Part shown: piece after piece, positions 24,644 to 32,992 of the stretch | How the letters are laid out: each line of letters opens with the position of its first letter | Numbering within the stretch: the first letter of the stretch is position 1 | DNA from: Chloroflexota bacterium | Lineage (GTDB): Bacteria; Chloroflexota; Anaerolineae; Anaerolineales; Anaerolineaceae | Assembly (NCBI GenBank): GCA_012729755.1 | Contig: JAAYCN010000111.1 | Span: forward strand, 1-38,571 | Direction: 5' to 3' | Length of the DNA stretch: 38,571 nucleotides | Position numbers and translations under genes: made by a program | The notes under the pieces: model-generated | Told to the model about the DNA's origin: nothing | What the model saw: only the letters and a program-made list of their open reading frames with translations | Database searches by the model: none

Positions 24644-25819
24644 TTAGACGGCACTATTTTCCAATATAATGGAAACCGCGGTTGATGCTGTGCCTCCCAG
24701 AGTCTGAACCAAACCACGCCTTGCGCCGGAAACCTGGCATTCCCCAGCCTCCCCGCGCAGCTGCAAAGCCGCCTCGACCACCTGAAAGACCGCAGCCGCG
24801 CCAAGCGGAAAGCCCCGCGCCTTGTGGCCGCCCATGGTCGCTACTGGCAGGTTGCCCTGTCGGGTCAGCGAGCCGTCGCTGGCTAATTTCCACCCTTCGC
24901 CCCGCGGAGCAAAACCCGCGGCTTCCAAAGACAAAATGGCGTGAAGGGTGGTATTGTCGGAATACTCAAAAAAATCCAGATCCGCCACAGTTACCCGAGC
25001 TTTTTGACAGGCTTGCCGCACCGAAACGGCTGCCGCCTCAAAAAACAAAGGGTCTATCCGGTCGTGGATCGCCAAGCGGTCTGTGACCAGGCTAAGGCCA
25101 GCCACTTTGACCGCGTTCTCCTGCGCTTGTTTCTGCAGAGAACCACGCCGCGTGATTACTGCCGCGGCCGCGCCATCGGCGTAAGGCGCCACATCGAAGA
25201 GGTTGAGCGGTGAGGCGACCATGCCAGCGCGATGATAGCTAGTTTCGCTGATCGGCTTGCGGTACATCGCTTTTGGGTTATCCGTGCCATTGGCATGCGC
25301 GATCATCGCGAAACCCGCCAATGCTTCACGGGGGAACTGATTTTCATGCAAGTATCGCTGCAGCAGTAATGCCGCTTGACCAACGGGGGTCAGCCCTTCA
25401 GAAGCCTCATAGTCAGCGTCCAGAGATCTGGCGATTATGGCCGATAGATTTTCGTCCACCACATCTGTGGGCTTTTCCACGCCGACCACGAGGGCGACAT
25501 CTACCATGCCAGAACGCACCGCGTTGCAGGCCAGATAAAGCGCAGCCCCTCCCGAAGCTTCGGCGGCTTCTGCGGTAACGCCTTCCGCGCCGGTCAGTCC
25601 CGCATATTCACATACCAGCGCTCCTAAATTTGCCTGATGGGACGCGCTGGAGGCGAGCATGTTACCCACATACACCGCGCTTGGTTTCAACCCGCCGCTG
25701 TCGGCGATGGCCGCGCGCATCACTCTCGCGGCCAGGTCGCGCAGCGAAACATCCCACAGCTCGCCAACCGCCGAACGTGCCAAACCGGCAATGACAATGT
25801 CGTCAGCTTGCGTGGTCAT
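24644..25819 (-). CDS. Thiolase-superfamily protein lacking catalytic residues
   Basis: A 391-residue homologue of the archaeal acetoacetyl-CoA thiolase that partners HMG-CoA synthase. The overall pattern is kept, including KARGFPLGAAA, QLRGEAG and LGGTAST. The catalytic positions are not. The nucleophile block usually reads AACASGG and here is AAEASGG (Glu87). The HDCFT block is SDNTT (Ser287). The GHP of GGLKARGHP is GFP (Phe337). Thiolysis or Claisen chemistry by the normal route is therefore unlikely. A single base lies between the HMG-CoA synthase stop and this ATG, so the two are coupled. I infer a structural subunit of the synthase complex, or a new activity. Confidence 0.82.
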   Translation of the reverse strand: MTTQADDIVIAGLARSAVGELWDVSLRDLAARVMRAAIADSGGLKPSAVYVGNMLASSASHQANLGALVCEYAGLTGAEGVTAEAAEASGGAALYLACNAVRSGMVDVALVVGVEKPTDVVDENLSAIIARSLDADYEASEGLTPVGQAALLLQRYLHENQFPREALAGFAMIAHANGTDNPKAMYRKPISETSYHRAGMVASPLNLFDVAPYADGAAAAVITRRGSLQKQAQENAVKVAGLSLVTDRLAIHDRIDPLFFEAAAVSVRQACQKARVTVADLDFFEYSDNTTLHAILSLEAAGFAPRGEGWKLASDGSLTRQGNLPVATMGGHKARGFPLGAAAVFQVVEAALQLRGEAGECQVSGARRGLVQTLGGTASTAVSIILENSAV

Positions 25820-25820
25820 C

Positions 25821-26912
25821 TTACTTGATCACTATCTCTCCGCGATAGCGGACGTAGGTGGCGTAGTCGATCTCGGTGCGGTTAGCGATGTAGTCCTGCG
25901 TGCTGGGGGCTTTGCCCTGCCGTTGCTTAATCGACTTTTTAACTTTCAAAATAAACGAATCTGAACCGGCGCCAGACCCATAGGTGGTCATCAGGATGCG
26001 GTCGCCAGGTTTGGCTACGTCTAACACTGCCGACAGCCCGATCAGCGCTGAGCCTGAATAGGTGTTGCCGATAATTGGCGTCAGCAAGCCGGTTTTGATC
26101 TGTTCGGGTCTAAACCCCAGTTCAGCCCCGACGCGCTGGGGAAATTTGGCGTTTGGCTGATGAAAAACCGCATAATCGAAGTCTTCAGCTTTATAGCCGG
26201 ACTGAGCCATCATGATTTGAGCCGAGTGGGTGATGTGGTCGAAATAAGCCGGCTCGCCGGTGAAGCGCTGTCCGTGTTCGGGGTAAATCGCGTGAGCCCG
26301 CCTCCAGAAATCGGGGGTATCAGAAACGTATGAATAGGTCGCCTCAATAGAAGCCAACGCCTCCGCCTCGGGGCCGACGATATAAGCCGCGCCTCCTGAC
26401 GCCGCAGTATATTCCAGCGCGTTGCCTGGCTTGCCCTGCGCTGTGTCCATGCCGATGGCCAAAGCGTATTTACCCATGCCTGAGCCAACCAGGGCGATGG
26501 CAGCCACAAGTGCTTCGCTGCCTGCCTTGCAGGCAAATTCCCAGTCACCAGATTGAATATTGGTGGAAGCGCCGATCGCCTCAGCAACCACCGTACCGCT
26601 GGGCTTGACCGCGTAGGGGTGGGATTCTGACCCAACCCAAACCGCGCGCAATTCCTGAGGGTCGATGGCGGCGCGTTTCAACGCGTTGCGGGCGGCTTCA
26701 ATCGACATGGTGATCACATCTTCATCCAGGCCGGCTACTGCTTTCTCAACGATTGGCAGGCCTTCATCATTGCCGCCCCAGATGCGGGCAACTTCTTTAG
26801 CCGGCAGGCGGTAGCGAGGGACATAAGCGCCATAGCCGATAATGCCCACTTTATTTTTCGGCTTCAAGAGCAGGTTTGGCTCTGTCTGGTGGATCTGTTC
26901 GTGTTCAGTCAT
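25821..26912 (-). CDS. Archaeal-type hydroxymethylglutaryl-CoA synthase
   Basis: A 363-residue HMG-CoA synthase that condenses acetyl-CoA and acetoacetyl-CoA. The catalytic residues of the archaeal-type enzyme are all in place: Glu106 in VGSESHPYAVKP, Cys128 in WEFACKAGSEAL, and His251 in FHQPNAKFP. I start it at the ATG 26912, with GGGAG 5 nt upstream, rather than at the TTG 26930. The gene overlaps the end of HMG-CoA reductase by 8 nt and is followed after one base by the thiolase-like gene. With the reductase it makes mevalonate for isoprenoid synthesis. The later mevalonate-pathway genes are not in the window. Confidence 0.9.
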   Translation of the reverse strand: MTEHEQIHQTEPNLLLKPKNKVGIIGYGAYVPRYRLPAKEVARIWGGNDEGLPIVEKAVAGLDEDVITMSIEAARNALKRAAIDPQELRAVWVGSESHPYAVKPSGTVVAEAIGASTNIQSGDWEFACKAGSEALVAAIALVGSGMGKYALAIGMDTAQGKPGNALEYTAASGGAAYIVGPEAEALASIEATYSYVSDTPDFWRRAHAIYPEHGQRFTGEPAYFDHITHSAQIMMAQSGYKAEDFDYAVFHQPNAKFPQRVGAELGFRPEQIKTGLLTPIIGNTYSGSALIGLSAVLDVAKPGDRILMTTYGSGAGSDSFILKVKKSIKQRQGKAPSTQDYIANRTEIDYATYVRYRGEIVIK

Positions 26913-28194
26913 GGATACTCCCTTGGTCAAGCAACGCTTTGGCGCGCTCCACGCGGATGTTGTTTTCTTTTACCATCTGGTCGGCGATTATTTCAACTTG
27001 CTGACCGCTCGCCCCGGCGCTGATCGCCACCTGCCGTGCGTGCAGGCTCATATGTCCGCGCTGAATGCCTTCGGTAGCCAGGGCTCTCAGGGCGGCCATG
27101 TTTTGCGCCAAGCCAACAGTGGCGATAATTTCGGCCAGCTCTCGAGCTGACCTGACCCCCAACAATTCCAGATTGGCTTTGGCCGTTGGATGAGCATGGG
27201 TCGTGCCTCCGACAATGCCTACCGCCATTGGCAATTCGATCTCACCCACCAGATCGCCAGACGCGTTTTTTGACCATCTGCTCAGGCTGGTATAGCGCCC
27301 AGAACGGGCCGCGTAGGCATGAGCGCCAGCCTCTGCCGCCCGCCAGTCGTTGCCTGTGGCCAACAGCACCGCGTCAATGCCGTTCATGATGCCTTTATTG
27401 TGAGTTGCCGCTCGGTAGGGATCTGCCGCGGCGAACGCCCAGGCTTCGATGATGCCATCGCGCACCTGTTCACCTGAATAACCTTCAAAAGCCAAAGCTT
27501 CTTTTGGCACGCGCACACTGGCATATGCCAGGCGCTGGTCGCTCAAGTTGGAGAGAATGCGCAAGTGCACCCGCCCACCAGTCAGTGCTTCAACCGGTTT
27601 GGCCAACTTCTCAAGCGCGCTGTTGAGCACGTTAGCGCCCATCACATCACCCACATCCATGATTAAATGAACCACTAAAAAGTCGCCGATCGCCGAATTT
27701 CGAATCGTGCGGACGACCAAACGGCGCGGTCCGCCGCCTTTTTTGACGATCGTGGAGTTGGGGTCGGTGGCGAGGTCAAGCAGTCGTTTCTTATTCGCGC
27801 GCAACAAGCCGCGCGCCTTTGGCAGGTCCGGAAGGTCGAGCAGTTGAAGCTGGCCGATCATCTCAGAGGCGGCGCTTTTGGCGGTAAAGCCGTCCCCTGT
27901 TCGCGCCAGTTTCGCCATGAAGGAGGCGCCGGCGACGATCGAAGGCTCTTCTACCACCATCGGAATCATCACCTCACGGCCGTTGACCACGAAGTTTTGA
28001 GCGATTCCCACTGGCAGGCTAAACAGCCCGACCACGTTCTCAATCATGTGGTCAGCTGTGCTCTCATCCAGGCCGCCGCCTGCTGACCAGGCCGAGGCTG
28101 ACTCAGATGAAATCAAGCCTGAATCAATCAGTTTTGAACGTCGTTCGGGGATGGAGAGTTCGTAGAAGCTGCTTTTGTGTTTTGATTCACTCAT
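26905..28194 (-). CDS. mvaA: Class II hydroxymethylglutaryl-CoA reductase
   Basis: A protein of 429 residues from the ATG at 28194 (432 from the GTG at 28203). It reduces HMG-CoA to mevalonate. ENVVGLFSLPVGIAQNF, VVEEPSIVAGASF, THNKGIMNGIDAVLLATGND and SLHARQVA are class II signatures and carry the catalytic Glu, Lys, Asp and His. Class II enzymes are often NADH-dependent, but cofactor choice cannot be read here. It is the first gene of the operon with HMG-CoA synthase and the thiolase-like protein. The ATG is preferred because a TATAAA box ends 9 nt before it and there is no Shine-Dalgarno sequence, as in other possible leaderless genes of this window. Confidence 0.9.
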   Translation of the reverse strand: MSESKHKSSFYELSIPERRSKLIDSGLISSESASAWSAGGGLDESTADHMIENVVGLFSLPVGIAQNFVVNGREVMIPMVVEEPSIVAGASFMAKLARTGDGFTAKSAASEMIGQLQLLDLPDLPKARGLLRANKKRLLDLATDPNSTIVKKGGGPRRLVVRTIRNSAIGDFLVVHLIMDVGDVMGANVLNSALEKLAKPVEALTGGRVHLRILSNLSDQRLAYASVRVPKEALAFEGYSGEQVRDGIIEAWAFAAADPYRAATHNKGIMNGIDAVLLATGNDWRAAEAGAHAYAARSGRYTSLSRWSKNASGDLVGEIELPMAVGIVGGTTHAHPTAKANLELLGVRSARELAEIIATVGLAQNMAALRALATEGIQRGHMSLHARQVAISAGASGQQVEIIADQMVKENNIRVERAKALLDQGSIHD

Positions 28195-28203
28195 ATCGTC
28201 CAC

Positions 28204-28209
28204 TTTATA
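28204..28209 (-). promoter_or_regulatory. -10 box upstream of the mevalonate operon
   Basis: On the minus strand TATAAA ends 9 nt before the preferred ATG at 28194, with no ribosome-binding site between. No clear -35 box is visible. Confidence 0.4.
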
Positions 28210-28511
28210 CCCGAATTGGTCTATAAAAAACTATCAGAGTCGCGCGATTGGCGGCCGAGATCATTCTAACGCCAGAAAAGAGCGGGTAAACTTGTCGTTC
28301 ACGCCTTCAAATCGGCTCTTTGGGATTTATGACCAGCGTTTGAGCCGGATTTTGACGCTTTAACCGTTTGAAGATTTGCCTCCCAACTAATCACAAAGAT
28401 CATAAAAAAGATGCAGGGGAAGAGTAAGCTTGACAAAAATTGCCGACTTCGTCCGCGAGCATTGGAAAAACCGTTCTTTCCCCTGTATACTTTGCGCGGT
28501 AAAGAGATGTT

Positions 28512-28891
28512 ATGATCAAAAACAGATCAACCTGCGACCTTATTGGTGGTGGTTCTGCCGGCGCCACCCTGTGAGGGCCCCCGGGTAATCAAAAGGTGGG
28601 GTCCGTCGTCTTTGCCATTCAAAGCACCAAGCCAGAGGTTTACACGATGGACGGTGTTTTTTCTTTATTTTCAGGGTGTTGTGCCGACCACTGAGTTTCT
28701 AAAAGGTCAGTTCGAACTCACTGAAGCAGGCTGCCTGAGGGTCGATCACGAATACCAAAGCAATATTCCGGGCGTTTTCGCGGTTGGCGACGTGCTTTAT
28801 GGCGCATATCAGACAAGCGGTGGTCGCCTCCACTGACGGCGCCATTGCTGCTATCGCGGCTAAGGAATTTGTGGGCAACCGTAAACAATGA
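28512..28891 (+). pseudogene. Collapsed thioredoxin-reductase-like pseudogene
   Basis: Remains of an FAD/NAD-dependent pyridine nucleotide-disulfide oxidoreductase. It begins at the ATG 28512 with a dinucleotide-binding start CDLIGGGSAGATL, then a stop codon. From about 28660 the C-terminal part is readable: VPTTEFLKGQFELTEAG, then NIPGVFAVGDV, the second FAD-binding motif. After a frameshift near 28803 the end reads VVASTDGAIAAIAAKEF and stops at 28891. The middle, including the NADPH domain and the CxxC redox site, is deleted. Length is about 125 codons against some 310 in a working enzyme. It cannot be functional. Confidence 0.85.
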
Positions 28892-28914
28892 GCTTCGACT
28901 GGAACAAGTAAGGG

Positions 28915-28920
28915 TAAAAT
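28915..28920 (+). promoter_or_regulatory. -10 box directly upstream of the methyltransferase gene
   Basis: TAAAAT ends 6 nt before the ATG at 28927 with no Shine-Dalgarno sequence, fitting the leaderless pattern seen at other genes in the window. Confidence 0.45.
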
Positions 28921-28926
28921 TCTTCT

Positions 28927-29670
28927 ATGCCACATGTTACTCCTGGTGATATGACCAAAGCTGCCCAGCGCGGCGAGCCTTCTTATGTCTGGCGCGACGG
29001 CCAGAAGCGTCGTTTTGAAATGCTGTTGAATGCCGCCGGCGAACGCCTTAAAGGACGTGTGTTGGTGGATGGCAGCGGCGTGGGAACCTATTTTTCGCGG
29101 CTCATCCCGCTTTCAGGTCAGGTGATCGGGCTCGACATTGAACTTCCCCGTGTTGAGGACTGTAAAGAATATTCTCCGCTTGTCATCAATGGCGCCAGTG
29201 AATATCTGCCTTTGCCCGCTGAGAGCGCTGATCTCGTCTGGAGTCATGAGGTGTTAGAACACGTGGAGGATGACCATGCGGCTATCCGTGAGATGGTCAG
29301 GGTATTAAGACCCGGTGGGCGGATTGTGCTTTTCTGCCCCAACCGCGGTTATCCGTTTGAAACACACGGCATCTATTGGCGCGGCAAATATCATTTTGGC
29401 AACAAACTGTTCGTCAATTATCTCCCCCGCGCATGGCGTGATAAATTAGCGCCGCATGTTGAGATCTATACCCGACGAGATCTCGCCAAGCTGTTCACCG
29501 GCTTGCCGGTTCGGTTTGTCAGCCGGCGTACTGTCTTTGGCGCTTATGACAATATCATTGCACGCTCTCCGGCGTTGGGCAGGGTTTTGAGATTTTTCCT
29601 GCAGGCGCTTGAAAAGACCCCTCTTCAACGGTTTGGACTCTCTCACTTTTGGGTAATTGAGAAGGTTTGA
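28927..29670 (+). CDS. Class I SAM-dependent methyltransferase
   Basis: A 247-residue methyltransferase. Motif I is VLVDGSGVGTYFSRL at about residues 38-52; its glycines are fewer than usual but the pattern is clear. The acidic residue after strand two lies in VIGLDIELPR. SADLVWSHEVLEHVED is motif IV and the following helix, and VLRPGGRIVLFCPN is motif VI. The C-terminal part (HGIYWRGKYHFGNKL onwards) may form the acceptor site. Substrate unknown; many relatives act on quinones, lipids or sugars. It is flanked by a pseudogene and a convergent glycosidase, so context does not help. Confidence 0.82.
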   Translation: MPHVTPGDMTKAAQRGEPSYVWRDGQKRRFEMLLNAAGERLKGRVLVDGSGVGTYFSRLIPLSGQVIGLDIELPRVEDCKEYSPLVINGASEYLPLPAESADLVWSHEVLEHVEDDHAAIREMVRVLRPGGRIVLFCPNRGYPFETHGIYWRGKYHFGNKLFVNYLPRAWRDKLAPHVEIYTRRDLAKLFTGLPVRFVSRRTVFGAYDNIIARSPALGRVLRFFLQALEKTPLQRFGLSHFWVIEKV

Positions 29671-29811
29671 CTCGATTTACCTCTCTGAATAAGGTTCTAT
29701 ATAATTATTTCTGGGTTCCCCCAAAGTTTTCATCTTGTTTTATGCTAACGAGATGATTTCAGATGGCCATCCGCGTTATTTACGGCCGGTCAAAATACTA
29801 CTGCGCGAGTC

Positions 29812-31164
29812 TTAACCATTGACCAGAATCAATCCGCAATACCCAGGCACGCTTAAATCCAATTTTCCTTGTTCACTCACATAGACAAACTCGTTGTTCA
29901 TCGCATCAAAAAGTCGCCAACCCGCCATGGCTGGCATCGCAAGGCTGATATGCGCCGCCTCGCTGTCGGCGTTGACAGCCACAATCACATGCTGATCCAT
30001 TAACACGCGCTCAAAAACAAATTGTTTTGATGCAACCAGCCGCTGAGCGTATGCGCCAGTTCTGAGCGCCTCAACCGAAGCGCGAATAGCCGCCAATTGC
30101 CCGATATGCGCGCGCAAATCATGTTGGTGGGCAGAATTTTGCAGACTGCCAAATTCAAAAGCAGGCCTCAGGTTCCAATCCTGGGAGGTTTTAACGCCCT
30201 CAAAGCCAAATTCGCTGCCATAATAAATCGCGGGTACCCCCGGCAGGGTGAAGAGCAGCAGGTAAATCAACCGCAGGTGTTCTTTATGGGTCAGTTGGCT
30301 GGCGATGCGGCTGACATCGTGATTATCCGCGAAATGATAGAGAGTTGGCAGGTGTCGGTAAATGCCCTGATCTCCAAACTGGCGATTCAAACTATAAGCC
30401 AATTCAAAATAATTGGCGTCGTTATGTGCCGAATATAGACCTTTATAAAGCTCGTAATTGGTTGTGGCGTGAAGTGTCTGTTCATTCGCCCAGCGCCGAT
30501 AGTCGCCATGGATGACCTCGCCCATCAGCCATAGCGGAGGGTCGCATTGATCTGTAAAAGTTCTCAGAGCGCGCATGAATTCAAAATCCAGCACGTCGGC
30601 AGCATCTAACCGGATGCCGTCAATGTTGAATTGGTCTTTCCAGGCGCGCACTGCTCCGAATAAATGCTCTCTTACCTCCGGGTTGGCCAGGTTGAGTTTG
30701 ACCAACGACTCGTGTCCCTGCCAGCAGTCGTAACAAAAAGGGTCACCGTGGCCGTTTGTCTGATCAAAGCGCAGATTTACGAACCAATCTCTGTAGCGGG
30801 ACTGCTCACGATAGGCCAGCAGGTCGCGAAAAGCCCAGAAGTCTCGCCCAACATGGTTAAACACTCCATCCAGAACCAAGGCGAAACCTTTTCCATGCGC
30901 TGTCTGGCTGAAGCTGCTCAGGTCAGTATTATTGCCAAGCCGACGATCAATCTGATAGTAATTAGCAGTGTCATAGCCATGTGTGGAGGACTCGAACACT
31001 GGCCCCAGATAGAGCGCGTTGGCTCCTAATTCGCGGATGTAGTCAAGCCAACCCGTCATTTGGCTTAAACGCGGCTGGGGCTGACTGGAAAAGTCGTTGT
31101 AGTGCGGCGCACTCAGCGCGCCCAGCGGGTAGATATGATAGAAAACGCTTTTTGTATCGATCAT
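29812..31164 (-). CDS. GH13 alpha-amylase-family glycosidase
   Basis: A 450-residue cytoplasmic glycoside hydrolase of family 13, with no signal peptide. The four conserved regions are present: DGVFNHVG (99-106), GIRLDAADVL with the nucleophile Asp187, GEVIHG with the acid/base Glu216, and FADNHD (278-283). The catalytic (beta/alpha)8 barrel is followed by a short beta domain. Its size suits a maltogenic amylase, cyclodextrinase or oligo-glucosidase-like enzyme that acts on imported oligosaccharides. Phosphoglucomutase at 33.6 kb fits the same glucan metabolism, but the two are not in one operon. No Shine-Dalgarno sequence precedes the ATG. Confidence 0.85.
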   Translation of the reverse strand: MIDTKSVFYHIYPLGALSAPHYNDFSSQPQPRLSQMTGWLDYIRELGANALYLGPVFESSTHGYDTANYYQIDRRLGNNTDLSSFSQTAHGKGFALVLDGVFNHVGRDFWAFRDLLAYREQSRYRDWFVNLRFDQTNGHGDPFCYDCWQGHESLVKLNLANPEVREHLFGAVRAWKDQFNIDGIRLDAADVLDFEFMRALRTFTDQCDPPLWLMGEVIHGDYRRWANEQTLHATTNYELYKGLYSAHNDANYFELAYSLNRQFGDQGIYRHLPTLYHFADNHDVSRIASQLTHKEHLRLIYLLLFTLPGVPAIYYGSEFGFEGVKTSQDWNLRPAFEFGSLQNSAHQHDLRAHIGQLAAIRASVEALRTGAYAQRLVASKQFVFERVLMDQHVIVAVNADSEAAHISLAMPAMAGWRLFDAMNNEFVYVSEQGKLDLSVPGYCGLILVNG

Positions 31165-31435
31165 AATAAATTGGTGCTCACTATATCAAGCGGAAGGGTG
31201 AACCGTCAAGTCTTGATTTTAAGTATTGTTTTTCTTATTACCCACTTCTTTGGGTGCGGCTGCAGGTTCATCGGCACGTGTCGAAAGCGTGAGCCGTTCA
31301 AGAATAATTTGGATAAGAAGCCAGCGCCTTCACTGATAGCTGGCTATAGTGCTGAGATGTCGTCATAGGTGGTTTCTCAAATTTGCCTTACTGTTTGGAA
31401 AGATGCTTATACTTGACGATAACTCTGGAGGATCA

Positions 31436-31930
31436 ATGTCGGATAGCACACGAGACATATTGAATCAACTTTATGCGCCGTTGGACGACAAGGTGCGTGA
31501 GTTGGTCATGGCACTCACCAAATCACATGACGGCTACCAAGTTAACAGCGGGTTTTTCAATGGCCACTATCACAAAAATGATGCCGGACAATATCAGAAA
31601 GATAGATATCCCATTCCTGTAATCAGCATAATGGGCTTGTGCGATATTGAGATTGACTTTGACGGCATCTCTACTACGACGAAGCTTTCAAGAGATCGGA
31701 TCGTATCATTCGACTGGAGCGCGTTTAAAACGGTTCACTTTGAGGTATATGGCGTGGAAAACTTTCTGAACGATTATGGAAATGATCGGGATTCAAGCGC
31801 AATCAAAGGACGGGTGCTGCTCAGCGACGAGAATGAGTTTTTTGTTTCGTTTTTTCTTCACAATGACACAGACGGAGAAGAGCTATTAAAATTTCTTAAG
31901 TTTCTGCGGAGAAATCATTTTTACTATTAG
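31436..31930 (+). CDS. Conserved-looking protein of unknown function
   Basis: A 164-residue soluble protein that I do not recognise. GGAGG 4 nt before the ATG at 31436 decides the start; the frame extends 29 codons upstream without protein-like content. Features include GYQVNSGFFNGHYHKNDAGQ, then YPIPVISIMGLCDIEIDFDG, a charged SRDRIVSFDW, and a C-terminal LLKFLKFLRRNHFYY. It reads as a small alpha/beta protein without membrane segments or obvious catalytic motifs. It stands alone between a divergent glycosidase and a convergent small gene, in a stretch that looks richer in A+T than its neighbours, which may mean recent acquisition. Confidence 0.6.
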   Translation: MSDSTRDILNQLYAPLDDKVRELVMALTKSHDGYQVNSGFFNGHYHKNDAGQYQKDRYPIPVISIMGLCDIEIDFDGISTTTKLSRDRIVSFDWSAFKTVHFEVYGVENFLNDYGNDRDSSAIKGRVLLSDENEFFVSFFLHNDTDGEELLKFLKFLRRNHFYY

Positions 31931-32000
31931 TCATTGAATTTCGAATCAAAGACAGAACAGTTTCAGGCATCCCATGGCGTTCGCGCTTGATCTGCAGCCC

Positions 32001-32273
32001 TCAGCTTTCCCGCTTCCCCTTCAGGATCTCGATTTCAGCAGCGGCGATTTCATCCAGTACTGCCTTGGCGTCCGCTTTGACTTCAGCGGGTGTACTGGGG
32101 GAATATCCGATCAGCTTAACCAGCTCAAAAGCTTTGCGCAGCGTGTCCTTGACCTGAGCGGTATACGAAAAACGTTCCCAACCAACTGTTTCAGGCACGG
32201 GGATCTGCCTGGCCTGCTCAATAATCTTGCGCGCTTTCGCGATTCGAGCCTCAGGGGTCATCAATTTTGCCAT
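32001..32273 (-). CDS. Small helical protein of unknown function
   Basis: A 90-residue protein with no recognised family. The sequence is mostly charged helices: EARIAKARKIIEQARQIP, then VKDTLRKAFELVKLIG, and DAKAVLDEIAAAEIEILKGK at the end. There are no Cys and no membrane segment. GGAGGTGAAG directly before the ATG is a strong ribosome site, and TACAAT about 21 nt upstream is a plausible -10 box, so it is likely expressed. It could be a small accessory or DNA-associated protein, but nothing shows this. The transposase relic begins about 110 nt upstream. Confidence 0.6.
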   Translation of the reverse strand: MAKLMTPEARIAKARKIIEQARQIPVPETVGWERFSYTAQVKDTLRKAFELVKLIGYSPSTPAEVKADAKAVLDEIAAAEIEILKGKRES

Positions 32274-32382
32274 TCTTCACCTCCGGATTATCCCCAATTG
32301 TAGCAGTTTCAGCGTGTTAAATGGTTTAGCTACGATTTAAAGTCTCGACAAATCTAAGGACTCAGCCTAAATTTATCCATTC

Positions 32383-32640
32383 TTATGTAGGGTCGTCAAG
32401 CATATTGGACACTTTGCTTAAAATAGGGTTCAGGGAACCTAATGGTTTAATTGGTATCCAGTTTGAGCGGTGAAAGAATCTCTTTAATTGTTTGCGAAAG
32501 TCATTTAACAAATAGAGTTTAGCATTGTCGCAGGATCGTTTTTGGTCTTCTCTATGGCTGCGTTCAACTTTGCCATTATGTCTGGAGTGTAAGGGCTAAT
32601 CCGGTTATGTTTAATTTGGCGAGTATTTTTACAAACTACC
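32383..32640 (-). pseudogene. Decayed IS481-like transposase fragment
   Basis: On the minus strand the 3' part of a DDE integrase-type transposase can be read. One frame (about 32620-32582) gives IKHNRISPYTPD. A one-base shift leads to HNGKVERSHREDQKR from 32580, and the frame then stays open through NDFRKQLKRFFHRSNW and PLGSLNPILSKV to a stop at 32383-32385. The block TP-x-HNGKVERSHR is the conserved stretch around the catalytic Glu in IS481-like and related elements. An FVKILAKLN piece just upstream, in a third frame, may continue it. More decayed sequence may extend to about 32890. No terminal repeats were found, so this is a fossil. Confidence 0.75.
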
Positions 32641-32890
32641 AGACACTGGTGGAGGGCCATATTAAAATCGGACGATCTTAGTCTTATATTTGAGCCAAGT
32701 CAACCCAAAATCCCTCCATCAGCTTTTTTTAAAATCGTCCCCCAGAGCGAGGGTGGCTAATCGGAACAATTGACTCCATATATGTTATTTCCAGAGACGG
32801 GCAACTATTAGAGAGTTTTTCTCTACCATTTGGAGTTTGCGGGAGTGATTATCAATTGGTCGTGAATACAGACCAGTAGCCATTGACCCA
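32641..32890. other. Noncoding or heavily decayed sequence upstream of the transposase relic
   Basis: No intact gene is visible. On the minus strand a short frame near 32820-32880 contains GLYSRPIDNHSR, which vaguely recalls the block around the second catalytic Asp of IS481-like transposases, so this may be the decayed 5' part of the same element. The match is too weak to count as evidence on its own. Confidence 0.3.
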
Positions 32891-32992
32891 TTGCCTGATA
32901 TTACGCTTATACGTTTCGAGATAAGCGCTCCCGATTTTGCATTGCTTTCAAATTGGCATGATAGAATCTTAACAACTAACAGGAGACGCGCC

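Noticed and set aside
28543-28836. 97-codon plus-strand frame as an intact gene
   Set aside because: Only its C-terminal half is protein-like and it matches the end of a thioredoxin reductase; the rest is out of frame.
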